Positions 9,077 through 17,479 are shown, numbered from the stretch's first letter. The stretch: 64,000 bases of DNA from Edaphobacter sp. (GCF_028283685.1 NZ_JAPWKF010000010.1:186001-250000); one strand, 5' to 3'. Program-made: numbers and translations. Notes: generated by a model from the sequence alone, not told the origin.

Positions 9077-9847
9077 ATGCAAACCAGAACCGTCGTGCCC
9101 TCGCTGCGCTTTGGGCTGATCCTTGTGGCACAGCTGTGGCTGGCGCACGCCATGGGATACCTTGTCCACGAGTATGCGCATACGGTGGTGGCGTGGGTAC
9201 TGGGACATAAGGCGAACCCCCTGGCCCTGGACTACGGGCATCTGGACGCGGTCAACCTGCTGATTCAGGCCGAGATTGACGAGAACGTCGACTATGCTCC
9301 GATCTTTGCCGCAGGCAAGGGAGCGCACGCCGCGCTGATTGCCGTGGCCGGAGTGCTGTTCGGCAACGGCCTCTGCTACCTTCTGTCGCGGCGGCTGTAT
9401 GGCCGGTTTCTGGCGCAGGGAAGACGCTGGCTGACGTTGTTTTTCTTTCTTTTGTGCCTGATGAACGTCGGCAACTTTATCGCCTATGTTCCCTGCCGAA
9501 CCTTTACGACGCATGCGGACATGGCGACGGTGGCAAAAGGACTGAACATCTCACCGTGGTGGATCGCGATGGTGATGGGCTTGCCGTTCTGCGTGGCGGT
9601 GTGGCACTTTCTGGCGAAGATTACACCGGAGGCGGTTCGCTTCATCGCGCCGGAGAGCCAGCGCACGCAGATCGGGCTGGCGCTGCTGGCAGTCTTCATG
9701 ATCTTCCGCTTCTACGGCAGCTCGGGGATTCGCAACTACGGCGAGGCGTCGCACTGGATCTCGTTCGCCTTCATGAATGTGCTGGCGCCGCTGTCGCTGC
9801 TGCTGTGCTGGCCACGGCAACAGGGGATCGATGCCGCGCCGCGGTAG
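9077..9847 (+). CDS. Multi-pass membrane protein with HEXXH motif (M50-like, unassigned)
   Basis: I do not recognise this 256-residue protein by name. It has about six hydrophobic segments. The first contains HEYAH at residues 31-35, an HEXXH zinc-protease motif inside a membrane helix, as in site-2 (M50) proteases. A later segment near 130-150 carries N...YVP and ends in an aspartate (D148, in THADMATV), which could be the third zinc ligand that M50 enzymes place in a later helix. No PDZ domain is seen. The canonical NxxPxxxLDG motif is absent, so protease activity is inferred only. The exported 2H phosphoesterase gene starts about 35 bp downstream and may be co-transcribed. Confidence 0.68.
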   Translation: MQTRTVVPSLRFGLILVAQLWLAHAMGYLVHEYAHTVVAWVLGHKANPLALDYGHLDAVNLLIQAEIDENVDYAPIFAAGKGAHAALIAVAGVLFGNGLCYLLSRRLYGRFLAQGRRWLTLFFFLLCLMNVGNFIAYVPCRTFTTHADMATVAKGLNISPWWIAMVMGLPFCVAVWHFLAKITPEAVRFIAPESQRTQIGLALLAVFMIFRFYGSSGIRNYGEASHWISFAFMNVLAPLSLLLCWPRQQGIDAAPR

Positions 9848-9881
9848 CCTTCTGCGGAGTGTCGCTCTCTATACTTCTGAG

Positions 9882-10661
9882 GTGAACGTACCTGAGGTGA
9901 ACGCGCCCCGATCGCTGCCGCTCTTAGATTCCACCTTCCGCCCTGCAAAACGGAGTGGAGTCAGCCTGCTCTTCGCACTGCTTGCTGCCCTGCTTCTCAG
10001 CACACCGGCAAAAGCTCAGACGGCGGCGCAGGGGCCGCTGGTCGCGGTTGATGTGCTGCTGGAGGTCGACGCCAACATCGCAGCCAGGGCAAAGGAGACG
10101 AATACGCGCCTGCGTACCGCGTATCCGCAGGGCTATGGTCTGGATGCCGCGCACACGCCGCACATCACTCTGGTGCAGCGGTTCGTTCCCGCGTCGCGGA
10201 TGGACGAGGCCAGGGGCGCCGTTGCGCGGGTCTTCGCTGAGCAGAACCTCGCCGCAATGAAGCTGGATGTTACGGGATACATCGTCGGCGGCTGGAGCGG
10301 CACGGCCATCGTGCTCTACAAGGTGGAGCTGACTCCGGAGCTGCGGCGGCTGGAGAGCGCCATCGACCGCGCCATACAGCCTTATGCCGCGAGTGGCGGC
10401 ACAGCGGAGGCTTTCGTCCGCCCACCAGGCGGCAGCATCAGTGCGCAGACCGTGCAGTGGGTGGAGGAGTTTATCCCGGCGCACTCGGGCGAGCACTATG
10501 AGCCGCACATTACGCTGGGGCTGACGACGCCGGAGTTCGCCGCGAAGCTGAAGGCCGAGCCGTTCCAGCCGATCGCCTTTCGCCCAGCGAGCCTGAGCAT
10601 GTATCAGCTGGGCGATGTGGGTACAGCGCAGAAGAAGCTTGCGGGATGGGCGATACGGTAG
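9882..10661 (+). CDS. Exported 2H phosphoesterase (2'-5' RNA ligase family) protein
   Basis: The open frame reaches back into the preceding gene. The likely start is GTG at 9882 (another GTG lies at 9897), which places a hydrophobic signal peptide (LLFALLAALLLSTPAKAQ) near the N-terminus. The mature part has two copies of the 2H catalytic motif, PHITLVQ and PHITLGL, about 120 residues apart, as in LigT/2'-5' RNA ligase and cyclic phosphodiesterases. Family members hydrolyse 2',3'-cyclic or 2'-5' phosphodiester bonds. A signal peptide is unusual, since most relatives are cytoplasmic RNA or ADP-ribose 1'',2''-cyclic phosphate enzymes, so this one probably acts in the periplasm. Start confidence is moderate. 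Confidence 0.75.
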   Translation: MNVPEVNAPRSLPLLDSTFRPAKRSGVSLLFALLAALLLSTPAKAQTAAQGPLVAVDVLLEVDANIAARAKETNTRLRTAYPQGYGLDAAHTPHITLVQRFVPASRMDEARGAVARVFAEQNLAAMKLDVTGYIVGGWSGTAIVLYKVELTPELRRLESAIDRAIQPYAASGGTAEAFVRPPGGSISAQTVQWVEEFIPAHSGEHYEPHITLGLTTPEFAAKLKAEPFQPIAFRPASLSMYQLGDVGTAQKKLAGWAIR

Positions 10662-10712
10662 CGCGAGCGACGAAGGATTCTTGCGCCCTTTTCCGCGAAC
10701 TATAATCCGCGC

Positions 10713-11108
10713 ATGTCCAGTCCCACGGAAGAACCGTCAGCCGCAGAGCGCGATCCGCGCATCTACTTCGCCGCAGAGCGCACGCAGCTGGCGTGGACGC
10801 GCACCGGTGTGGCGCTGATGGGCTTCGGCTTTGCGATTGCACGCTTCGGGCTGTACCTGCGGCAGCTGCAGGCGGTCTCCGGTGCACCGGCGGTGGCGCG
10901 GCTGGGGTCTGCGTTTACGGGCGCGACGCTGATGGCGATCGGGGTGCTGAGCATCGTGCTCTCGACGGCGCACTATGCGATCAGGGTGCGGCAGCTGCGC
11001 GAGGGAAGCTGGGTGCCGGGAAGGCTGTCAAAGCCTGCGGTGGCACTGGCGGTAGTGCTGGTGGCACTTGGCGTGTACATGGTGACGCAGCTGGCGAAGA
11101 TCTCGTAG
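10713..11108 (+). CDS. DUF202 (YidH-like) membrane protein
   Basis: This 131-residue protein contains the DUF202 signature FAAERTQLAWTRTGVALMGFGF and three predicted transmembrane helices (about 32-52, 66-86 and 108-128). The family is widespread in inner membranes and has no established biochemical role. It follows the 2H phosphoesterase gene by about 50 bp on the same strand. It converges with the DUF3037 gene, whose end lies 18 bp away, and no clear terminator hairpin was seen between them. Confidence 0.87.
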   Translation: MSSPTEEPSAAERDPRIYFAAERTQLAWTRTGVALMGFGFAIARFGLYLRQLQAVSGAPAVARLGSAFTGATLMAIGVLSIVLSTAHYAIRVRQLREGSWVPGRLSKPAVALAVVLVALGVYMVTQLAKIS

Positions 11109-11126
11109 AAGAACTACCAGAGAAAG

Positions 11127-11522
11127 CTACTCGGGCTGACAGAGCAGGCGCTGCGAAAGTCCGTCGATGACGTCGTGCGGAGCGCCCTCGCACAGGCCGG
11201 TATGCACCGGCGAGACCTGGATGATGGTGGAGCGCGGCGAGACGAGCCAGTGGAAACGCTCGCGCTGCGAGAGGCGCGCGATGGGTCCGGCAGCGGGATC
11301 GCCAGCGGCGACGCGAGGGATGGCTTCGAGATGTCGGCGCACCAGGGCGAGATCGATTGCGGGCCAGAGCGCCTTCAGGCGTGGCTCGTCGACGATGACG
11401 CGGGCTTCGAGGAACTTGTGTTCGAGGCAGAAGACGATGACGCCTGCATTGATGAACTCGCCGCGCTCGACGCGGGGCACGACGCGGACGACGGCGTAAT
11501 CAAACGAGCTGGTGACGGGCAT
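11127..11522 (-). CDS. DUF3037 family protein
   Basis: The ATG at 11522 (MPVTSSFDYAVVRVV) gives a 131-residue protein; the extra 60 residues of the longer open frame are low-complexity shadow of the upstream gene. The N-terminal motif FDYAVVRVVPRVERGEFINAGVI is split over a strand and helix and is typical of DUF3037. The gene overlaps the HipA-like gene by 23 bp, with its start inside that gene's 3' end, so the two are translationally coupled. DUF3037 proteins have no known activity but are recurrently encoded beside HipA-like kinases, as here. Confidence 0.8.
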   Translation of the reverse strand: MPVTSSFDYAVVRVVPRVERGEFINAGVIVFCLEHKFLEARVIVDEPRLKALWPAIDLALVRRHLEAIPRVAAGDPAAGPIARLSQRERFHWLVSPRSTIIQVSPVHTGLCEGAPHDVIDGLSQRLLCQPE

Positions 11523-12285
11523 CGGCGGCCTCCTTGACGAAGATGGCGGAGGCGGCGAGACGGCGGGTGAAGAAGTCGAGGTAAACGGCGCGCTTTTCGG
11601 CGGCGCTGATGCCGTCGTTATCGCGCGTGAGCCACTGGCCGGGGACGGCTTCGAGGATTTCGGCCAGCTTGTCCGCCGTGATGAGCCTGCGCGCCGTCGC
11701 ATCGGCCTCTTCGAGCTGCGTGGCCCATGGCAGAAGGACGTGATTCTTCGATTCGCGGAAGGGCGATTCGGCGCGCTGCGGCATCGACTCCCAGTCGTGA
11801 TGCACGTAGATGGCGGCGCCGTGGTCGATGAAGTAGAGCTCCCTGTGCCAGACGAGCAGGTTGGCGTTGCGCGGGGTTCGGTCGACGTTCATGACAAAAG
11901 CGTCGAACCAGACGGCGAGCGAAGCGGTCTTCGCGTCGGCCTTGTCGCCGGCGGCGTGGTCGAACATGGTGGAGCCGGGGAGGTAGTCGAGCGCGAGGTT
12001 GAGGCCGATGCTGGCCTTGAGCAGCTCGCGGATCTCCTGATCGGGCTCGTTGCGGCCGAGGGCAGCGTCGACCTCGACGAAGACCAGCTCGGGGACGTTG
12101 AGGCCGAGGGCACGGCCGATCTCACCGGCGACGAGTTCAGCGACGAGCGCCAGGGGGCCTTGTCCGGCGCCGCGAAACTTGACGACGTACATGCCGAAGT
12201 CGTCGGCTGCGACGATGGCGGGCAGGCTGCCGCCCTCGCGGAGAGCGGTGACGTACTGCGTGGCTCGGATGGTGCGGAGTTGCAT
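11500..12285 (-). CDS. HipA-like kinase family protein
   Basis: The 261-residue protein resembles the C-terminal kinase part of HipA. It has a GMYVVKF strand with a candidate ATP-binding lysine near residue 35, a core segment MNVDRTPRNANLL that resembles the catalytic loop, and YFIDHGAA as the metal-binding aspartate motif. It is much shorter than HipA (about 440) and lacks the N-terminal subdomain. No HipB-like helix-turn-helix antitoxin gene is adjacent; the partner is instead the overlapping DUF3037 gene. It may phosphorylate a cytoplasmic protein. Whether it is a toxin is unknown. Confidence 0.78.
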   Translation of the reverse strand: MQLRTIRATQYVTALREGGSLPAIVAADDFGMYVVKFRGAGQGPLALVAELVAGEIGRALGLNVPELVFVEVDAALGRNEPDQEIRELLKASIGLNLALDYLPGSTMFDHAAGDKADAKTASLAVWFDAFVMNVDRTPRNANLLVWHRELYFIDHGAAIYVHHDWESMPQRAESPFRESKNHVLLPWATQLEEADATARRLITADKLAEILEAVPGQWLTRDNDGISAAEKRAVYLDFFTRRLAASAIFVKEAADARHQLV

Positions 12286-12400
12286 CGGGTCTTAGTGTAG
12301 TGGAGAGGTGGGACCCCCTCCCCCCCATTTTCCTGCAAAATCTTCCAACGACAGGAGTTAAGTCTGGACTTCGAGCGCACGTTGGTGGCCAGACGTTTTC

Positions 12401-12470
12401 TCTGCTGCTTTCCTTAATCTGCTGCTTTCCTTAGTTCGCTGCTTTTCTTATTCTTCTGCTGCTTTCTTAA
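12401..12470. repeat. Four tandem copies of a 17-bp unit
   Basis: Two near-identical 17-bp units (TCTGCTGCTTTCCTTAA, then the same ending in G) at 12401-12434 are followed by two degenerate units to 12470. On the opposite strand this is a purine-rich ladder. It lies about 115 bp upstream of the minus-strand HipA-like gene. Confidence 0.8.
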
Positions 12471-12586
12471 TTGTAGTGAAGTGAGTGGGGTGTTTGGCCA
12501 CTTGTGGCTTGTGGTGGAAGTGGCCTGGTTTGTGGTGGTTAGGCTGGGATGGCGGGTTTTGATAGCTTGACAGGATTAAAGCGGTT

Positions 12587-12650
12587 CGAGCTTCGCTCGA
12601 ATGCCCACTCATGTCGCGATGAAACTGCGCCATGAATGGGGCACCCGCAT
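12587..12650. repeat. Hairpin-rich dispersed element
   Basis: A small hairpin (CGAG-CTTCG-CTCG, 12587-12599) is followed by an imperfect palindrome with CATG at both ends (about 12611-12635) and by GGGGCACCC. The composition and structure resemble a mobile-type repeat rather than coding DNA. Only one copy is seen in this window. Confidence 0.45.
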
Positions 12651-12690
12651 TGGTGGCTGGTTTGTTTGATGTGGGGCGCCAGCACCCGTC

Positions 12691-12742
12691 CAAACGCAGG
12701 TCCCTCCACTGCGGCGCTTTGCGCCTTCGGTCGGGATGACAC
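12691..12742. repeat. Dispersed hairpin repeat, copy 1
   Basis: The core CCTCCACTGCGG is followed by a variable hairpin and by CTTCGGTCGGGATGACA. Here the hairpin is GGCGC-TTT-GCGCC. The same core occurs at 15768, 17531, 17641 and 20077 with different but still self-complementary stems. Confidence 0.82.
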
Positions 12743-12820
12743 TTTGTTGGGAAGGTGTGGAGGCTGGCTGCGTGTAGTGAGGGTGGCTGCGCGTGGTGTT
12801 GTGCAGCCGCAGGCAAAATG

Positions 12821-12853
12821 CGGGGGTTCCTCGCTGCGCTCGGAATGACACCC
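12821..12853. repeat. Short dispersed repeat of the ATGACA-ending class
   Basis: The motif TTCCTCGCTGCGCTCGGAATGACA contains a small GCGC hairpin and ends like the longer repeats. A related form, TTCACTCACTGCGTTCGCTATGGAATGACA, is at 17811-17840. Confidence 0.65.
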
Positions 12854-12908
12854 TTTTTCGAGACACGTTTTACAGAGGGCGAGTGATGGTCTTCAGGTGC
12901 TTGTAAGC

Positions 12909-12936
12909 GGTTCACGGGCGTGGAGGCCCGTGAACC
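12909..12936. terminator. Hairpin downstream of the M3 peptidase gene
   Basis: A perfect 11-bp stem (12909-12919 with 12926-12936) with a six-base loop lies about 60 bp past the M3 stop codon. Neither side has a good U-tract, so it could stabilise a 3' end rather than terminate by itself. Confidence 0.45.
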
Positions 12937-12996
12937 CTGGCTGATTTTGCGGAGTACAAAAACTACTTCGTCGACTACTACAAACTGCTTTGTCGA

Positions 12997-15078
12997 TTAC
13001 TTCGCTGCCTTCATCCCTTTTGTCTCGAACTGTTCGTTCATCCAGGTCTTGAGGGCGTCGAGGCTTTCGGGACGGCCTAAGAAGTCGTGGACGAGCTGGG
13101 CGGCGGGTTTGGTGGCTCCGGGTTCGAGGACGGTTTTGCGGTAGCGCATGGCGGCGGGGCCTCCGAGGAGGTTGGTCTTGTCGAACTGCGCGAAGAAGTC
13201 GACCGCGATCACCTTGTCGAGCATGTAGGTGTAGTAGTTGGACGAGTAGCCGGTGAGGTGGGTGAAGCTCGTGTAGAAGTGGTCGCCGTCGAGGAAGGTG
13301 AGGGGCGAGAAGTGTTCGTAGTCTTCGCGCCAGAGCTTGTCGAAGTCGATGGAAGCGGGCGGCTGGTTATGCACCTGGAAGGAGTAGGTGGAGTAGAGGA
13401 GCTGGGCCTGCACCCAGCGTCCGCGGCCGAAGGCGTCGGCGGCGTTCATCTTGTCGACGAGGGTGCGGGGGATGACGGCTCCGGTCTTGTAGTCCTTGCC
13501 GAAGGCGGCGAGGATGTCGTAGTCGCGGAACATCTCTTCGAGCATCTGCGAGGGGGCTTCGACGAAGTCGCCTTCGACGTTGAAGCCGCCGGCGTTGGAC
13601 CACTGTCCCTGGCCGCCGAGGATGTGGTGCATGAGGTGGCCGAACTCGTGGAAGAAGGTGACGACTTCGCCGTACTCCATGAGGCCGGGATCGCCTGCGG
13701 TGCCGCCGGAGAAGTTGCATATGAGCGCGCCCTCGGGCAGCTGCTTGCCCTTGATGCCGGGGACGACGGGCGCGGCGGAGAACCACTTGTCCTTGCCCTC
13801 GCGCGGATGCATGTCGAGGTAGATGCGACCGAGCTTGTGGTGATCGCTGCCTGCGGCGTCGTAGACGTCATAGACGGAGACGGAGGCATCCCACGGCTTT
13901 GCGTCGGTGACGGTCTTGAACTCGACGTGGAAGAGCTTCGAAGCGGTGGCGAGGATGCCCTCCTGCACCTGCGTGTAGGGGAAGTAGGGACGGGCGGACT
14001 GGGCGTCGAAGTCGTACCTGGCGCGGCGGTACTGTTCGGCCCAGAAGCGGCCGTCGGCGGCGGAGATGGACTTGAGCCCGGGCTCCTGCGACTGCGCGAA
14101 GGCGAAGAGGTCGGCGTACTCCTTGTCGGCGATGGGGCGTGAGGCCTGCGAGACCTCGTCGAGGAAGGAGCGCAGTTTGGTGGCCGAGCCCATCATCTGG
14201 TCGGCGGTGGCGAGGTCGGCCCAGGTCTTGTAACCGAGGATGGTCGCCAGCTCCTGCCGCGCCTCGAGGATATTGCGCAGCACCTCGGTGTTCTTGGGAT
14301 ACGCGCGGGTGTTGTAGGCGATGAACATGCGCTTGCGGAGGTCGGCGCTCTTGGCGAAGTTGGACACCGGCGTCATGTCGGGCGAGTCGGTGGTGAGGGT
14401 GTAGGTGCCGTCGGCGTTGGGCTTGTGGCGGGCGATGTAGTCGTCGGGCAGGCCGTCGAGCTCAGCTTTGGTGGCGGTGATCTCCTTCTTACCGTCGGCG
14501 ACGTTGCGGCCAAAGACGAGCGACTGCTGGGTGATGCGGTCCTGCAGCTCGCGGAGCTTCTTGCGGGTGGCATCGTCCTTGTCGACACCGGCGAGACGGT
14601 ACTCCAGCAGGGTGCGTTCGACGTAGTGCTTCGTCGCTGCGTCCACGCCGGTGAGCGGCACGGCGGCCAGCGCCTTGTAGACCTTCTGGTTCAGATTCAG
14701 ATCGGTGGAGATGGAGGAGATCTTCGCGACCAGCGCCTGGCCCTTGTCGCGCAGCGGAGCGGCGTCGCCGACGGAGTACATCAGGTAGCTCTCGTTGCCT
14801 GCGATGGAGAGCTGATTGAGCGCCTCGTCGTAGGGGCGGACGGTGTTCTCGACGGTGTGCGCGCCGGAGACGGCGGTGACCTTGTCGATCTCGGCCTGCG
14901 CGGCGGCGAGGCGGGCGTTGACCCAGCTCTCGAGCGAGGCGGGATCGGCGCCCGCGGTCCATGCGTGCAGCGGGTCCTGCGCCGAGAGCGTTTGTGCGGA
15001 GAGCGGAGCGGTCGCGGTAACAGCCATCATGCAACCCATGATGACAGCTTTCGCCAGTACGTTGCGATCCTTGGCCAA
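12997..15078 (-). CDS. Exported M3-family zinc metallopeptidase
   Basis: The 693-residue protein is an oligopeptidase of the M3 (thimet/Dcp/PrlC) family. The zinc motif HEFGH is at residues 477-481 in TFFHEFGHLMHHILGG, and the third-ligand glutamate region (EAPSQMLEEMFRDYDIL) follows about 25 residues later. The start is TTG at 15078 with AGGAGG eight bases upstream. The N-terminus is then a signal peptide (AVIMGCMMAVTATAPLSAQ), so unlike cytoplasmic PrlC this enzyme is probably periplasmic and trims short peptides. The gene is single and transcribed divergently from the UPF0303 gene. Family and export are clear; specificity is not. Confidence 0.92.
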   Translation of the reverse strand: MAKDRNVLAKAVIMGCMMAVTATAPLSAQTLSAQDPLHAWTAGADPASLESWVNARLAAAQAEIDKVTAVSGAHTVENTVRPYDEALNQLSIAGNESYLMYSVGDAAPLRDKGQALVAKISSISTDLNLNQKVYKALAAVPLTGVDAATKHYVERTLLEYRLAGVDKDDATRKKLRELQDRITQQSLVFGRNVADGKKEITATKAELDGLPDDYIARHKPNADGTYTLTTDSPDMTPVSNFAKSADLRKRMFIAYNTRAYPKNTEVLRNILEARQELATILGYKTWADLATADQMMGSATKLRSFLDEVSQASRPIADKEYADLFAFAQSQEPGLKSISAADGRFWAEQYRRARYDFDAQSARPYFPYTQVQEGILATASKLFHVEFKTVTDAKPWDASVSVYDVYDAAGSDHHKLGRIYLDMHPREGKDKWFSAAPVVPGIKGKQLPEGALICNFSGGTAGDPGLMEYGEVVTFFHEFGHLMHHILGGQGQWSNAGGFNVEGDFVEAPSQMLEEMFRDYDILAAFGKDYKTGAVIPRTLVDKMNAADAFGRGRWVQAQLLYSTYSFQVHNQPPASIDFDKLWREDYEHFSPLTFLDGDHFYTSFTHLTGYSSNYYTYMLDKVIAVDFFAQFDKTNLLGGPAAMRYRKTVLEPGATKPAAQLVHDFLGRPESLDALKTWMNEQFETKGMKAAK

Positions 15079-15211
15079 GGGGAGGTCCTCCTATGTAAGC
15101 TCAATATCTTTGCGGGGCGCTGTAAACAATTGTAGAAATGCAGCGTCGCCGGGGCGAGATCCGCCTGTCACATCGTATAGGCTTTTCTTGAAGAAACGAG
15201 GTTCAACGAGC

Positions 15212-15718
15212 ATGAGCATTCCCCCGCAGGACGACCTGGCCCGCGTTATTCACCAAGAGGCCGAGCTGCGCCTGACGCACTTTGACAACAACGACGCCTG
15301 GAGGCTGGGCACGCTGGTGCGCGAGCTGGCGGTGGAGCGCGGCCACACGATGGTGATCGATATTCGCCGCTTCGGCCATCCGTCGCAGCAGCTCTTCTTC
15401 TGCGCGCTGCCGGGCACGACGCCGGACAATGCACGCTGGGTGCAGCGCAAGTCGAATGTGGTGGCGCGCTTTCATCGCAGCAGCTACCAGCTGGGGCTGT
15501 TCCTGGCGAAGAGCAACATCGGCTTCGCGGAGAAGTACTCTCTGCCGGACGAAGACTATGCGTGCCATGGCGGGAGCTTTCCGATTCATGTCGCGGGAAC
15601 GGGGATTGTAGGCGCACTGACGGTGTCGGGCCTGCCGCAGCGGCAGGATCACAACCTGTGCGTGGAGGCGCTGTGCCTGACGCTGGGCCGCGATCCGGAA
15701 GAGTTGAAGCTGCCGTAA
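15212..15718 (+). CDS. UPF0303 / heme-degrading-domain (DUF336-like) protein
   Basis: The ATG at 15212 (MSIPPQDDLARVIHQE) follows a GAGG-containing leader. The upstream frame is a shadow of the divergent peptidase gene. The product is 168 residues, matching UPF0303 proteins. Recognisable segments are LAVERGHTMVIDIRRFG, a central RKSNVVARFHRSSYQLG and the C-terminal GTGIVGALTVSGLPQRQDH. The fold is related to HbpS/GlcG, for which heme or small-ligand binding has been reported in some members. The cytoplasmic role here is unknown. The gene stands alone and is followed by a dispersed repeat. Confidence 0.82.
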   Translation: MSIPPQDDLARVIHQEAELRLTHFDNNDAWRLGTLVRELAVERGHTMVIDIRRFGHPSQQLFFCALPGTTPDNARWVQRKSNVVARFHRSSYQLGLFLAKSNIGFAEKYSLPDEDYACHGGSFPIHVAGTGIVGALTVSGLPQRQDHNLCVEALCLTLGRDPEELKLP

Positions 15719-15723
15719 GCGAG

Positions 15724-15806
15724 GATTCTGCTTCGCGTGGCTGGGTAGAGGTGGCGGTGGAGAAGCGGGTCTCTCCACTGCGGCTTCGCCTTCGGTCGAG
15801 ATGACA
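15724..15806. repeat. Dispersed hairpin repeat, copy 2
   Basis: This is a long copy: GATTCTGCTTCGCGTGGC, a GGGTAGAGGTGGCGGT-type segment, GAGAAGCGGGTCTCTCCACT, the hairpin GGC-TTC-GCC, then TTCGGTCGAGATGACA. A degenerate half copy (ACCGAGCTTTGGCCGGGATGAC) follows at about 15825-15846. It starts 6 bp after the UPF0303 stop. Confidence 0.85.
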
Positions 15807-15991
15807 AAATTTTGGAGCGCTTGTACCGAGCTTTGGCCGGGATGACGATGGATTGCGGGAGTGCTTCCATGGCGTCGAGGTGAGACGCGGAGTAGCGACG
15901 CTGGTGGGCGCTACCCACGTCGCCGAAGTGAACCGTTCGGGCCCTGTCTCACTCCATGAACGTCGCGGCTTCGTTGTGATACCGTCCCTGA

Positions 15992-17446
15992 ATGTACCGC
16001 TTTGCGATTGCACTTCTTGCAGCAACCCTCTCTCCCTTCAGCTATGCCCAGATGCCGGTCTCCAGCGAGACGCGCGCCACCGTCAGCCGCATCGTCGGCG
16101 ATGTGATGGTGAACGGGCAGGCCTATGAGTACGACCGTCAGCTTGCCGATACCGTCGGACCGCGGCTGACCGGCTCCTCCAACTATGTTCATGCCGTGGC
16201 GTGGGCGCAGGACCAGTTCAAACAGCTGGGTCTGAGCAACGTTCACACCGAGGCGTGGAAGATGAAGGCGACGTGGGAGCCCGAGACCGCCGCGACCGGG
16301 CGCATCATTACGCCGCGCGAGCAGACGCTGCACATCTACTCGATGGGATGGAGCCCTTCGACGCCGGGATCTGGCGTGAAGGGTGATGTGGTTTACCTGC
16401 AGCACCTGACGCCGGAGGGCCTGGACGCGCAGAAGGACAAGATCGGCGGCAACGTCGTGCTGCTCGACAACAAGAGCATGGCCGATCTGGAGCTGACACA
16501 GCTGCTGCGCTCGCTGGACAAGCTGGGCAGGCTGGGGCCGCGCGCGGTGATGATCGTGGGCGGAGCAAACGGCACGGAGAGCGCCTCGGCGCTGAGCTTC
16601 GACGGAAGCATCGCGCCGGTGCCGATTGCGCAGGTGGGCTATGAAGATGTTCAGCTGATGAAGCGCATGCTGGAGCACGGCCCGGTGTCGGTGGAGTTCT
16701 CGTTCAAGAACCGCATCCGCAAGGACGTTGAGGTGAACAACGTGGTCGCCGAGATTCCGGGCAGCGAGCTGCCGAACGAGGTGGTGATCGTGGGCGCGCA
16801 TCTCGACTCGTGGCATCCGGCGACGGGAGCGCAGGACAACGGCACCGGCGTGGCCACGGCTCTCGATGTGGCACGCGCCATCAAGGCCAGCGGCAAGGCT
16901 CCGCGCCGCACGGTGCGTTTCGTTCTCTTCGGAGGAGAAGAGCAGGGCCTGATCGGCTCGGTAGCTTACGCCAAGGCGCATGCCGCGGAGATGCCGTCGA
17001 TCGATTGCGTTCTGATCTCCGATACCGGCGCGCAGCCCGCGAAGGGCTGGTACGTGATGGGCCGCGAGGATGAGACGCCCGCGCTGAGCAATGTCGAGCC
17101 GCTGCTGGCGGGACTTGGATCGAACCAGACGACGACCTCGGTGGAGTTTTTGTACGAGACCGATCACATCGGCTTCGACGTGCAGGGTGTGCCGACGCTG
17201 GTGCTGTGGAACGACACGGACAAGTACTTCAAGCTGCATCACAAGGCTTCGGACTCGTTCGATTCGGTCAACCAGGCCGACCTGAACCAGGGCGTGGCGA
17301 CGACGGCTGCGACGGCGTATGCGATCGCAGACTCCGCACAACGCATTGCACCGCACGACACGCCCGCGCAGGTGGAAGAGTTTCTGAAGAAGGCCAACCA
17401 GTGGGACGACTACCAGTACTTCAAGTCGACCGGTGTGCTGCCTTAG
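15992..17446 (+). CDS. Exported M28-family aminopeptidase
   Basis: The product is 484 residues with a signal peptide ending near SYAQ (residues 1-20). A PA-like insert (about 120-240) precedes the M28 catalytic domain. The metal-ligand motifs are GAHLDSW (H270, D272), a QDNGTG loop, GGEEQG with E316-E317, and ETDHIGFD near residue 390. The enzyme would use two zinc ions and remove N-terminal residues or hydrolyse small peptides in the periplasm. Together with the M3, M20 and heparinase-like genes nearby it suggests growth on peptides and polysaccharides. Length and motif order are normal for the family. Confidence 0.93.
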   Translation: MYRFAIALLAATLSPFSYAQMPVSSETRATVSRIVGDVMVNGQAYEYDRQLADTVGPRLTGSSNYVHAVAWAQDQFKQLGLSNVHTEAWKMKATWEPETAATGRIITPREQTLHIYSMGWSPSTPGSGVKGDVVYLQHLTPEGLDAQKDKIGGNVVLLDNKSMADLELTQLLRSLDKLGRLGPRAVMIVGGANGTESASALSFDGSIAPVPIAQVGYEDVQLMKRMLEHGPVSVEFSFKNRIRKDVEVNNVVAEIPGSELPNEVVIVGAHLDSWHPATGAQDNGTGVATALDVARAIKASGKAPRRTVRFVLFGGEEQGLIGSVAYAKAHAAEMPSIDCVLISDTGAQPAKGWYVMGREDETPALSNVEPLLAGLGSNQTTTSVEFLYETDHIGFDVQGVPTLVLWNDTDKYFKLHHKASDSFDSVNQADLNQGVATTAATAYAIADSAQRIAPHDTPAQVEEFLKKANQWDDYQYFKSTGVLP

Positions 17447-17479
17447 TCGGGCTGTGGGAGATCTGCTTGGCTGTGGGAG

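Larger units (their letters stand above)
12301..12996. other. Repeat-rich intergenic region without a convincing gene
   Basis: The 696-bp gap between the HipA-like gene and the M3 peptidase gene holds a 17-bp tandem array, a hairpin-rich dispersed element, two copies of hairpin repeats ending in ATGACA, and an 11-bp-stem hairpin near the M3 stop. Open frames here translate the repeats into Arg/Pro/Thr-rich nonsense and are not genes. Confidence 0.75.

Noticed and set aside
12580-12600. Possible tRNA T-arm (GGTTCGAG)
   Set aside because: No acceptor stem, D-arm or anticodon arm can be built around it. The sequence belongs to a hairpin repeat.
12448-12915. Overlapping small open frames in the repeat-rich spacer
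   Set aside because: They translate hairpin repeats in several frames, have no ribosome-binding site, and resemble the same translated repeats elsewhere in the window.
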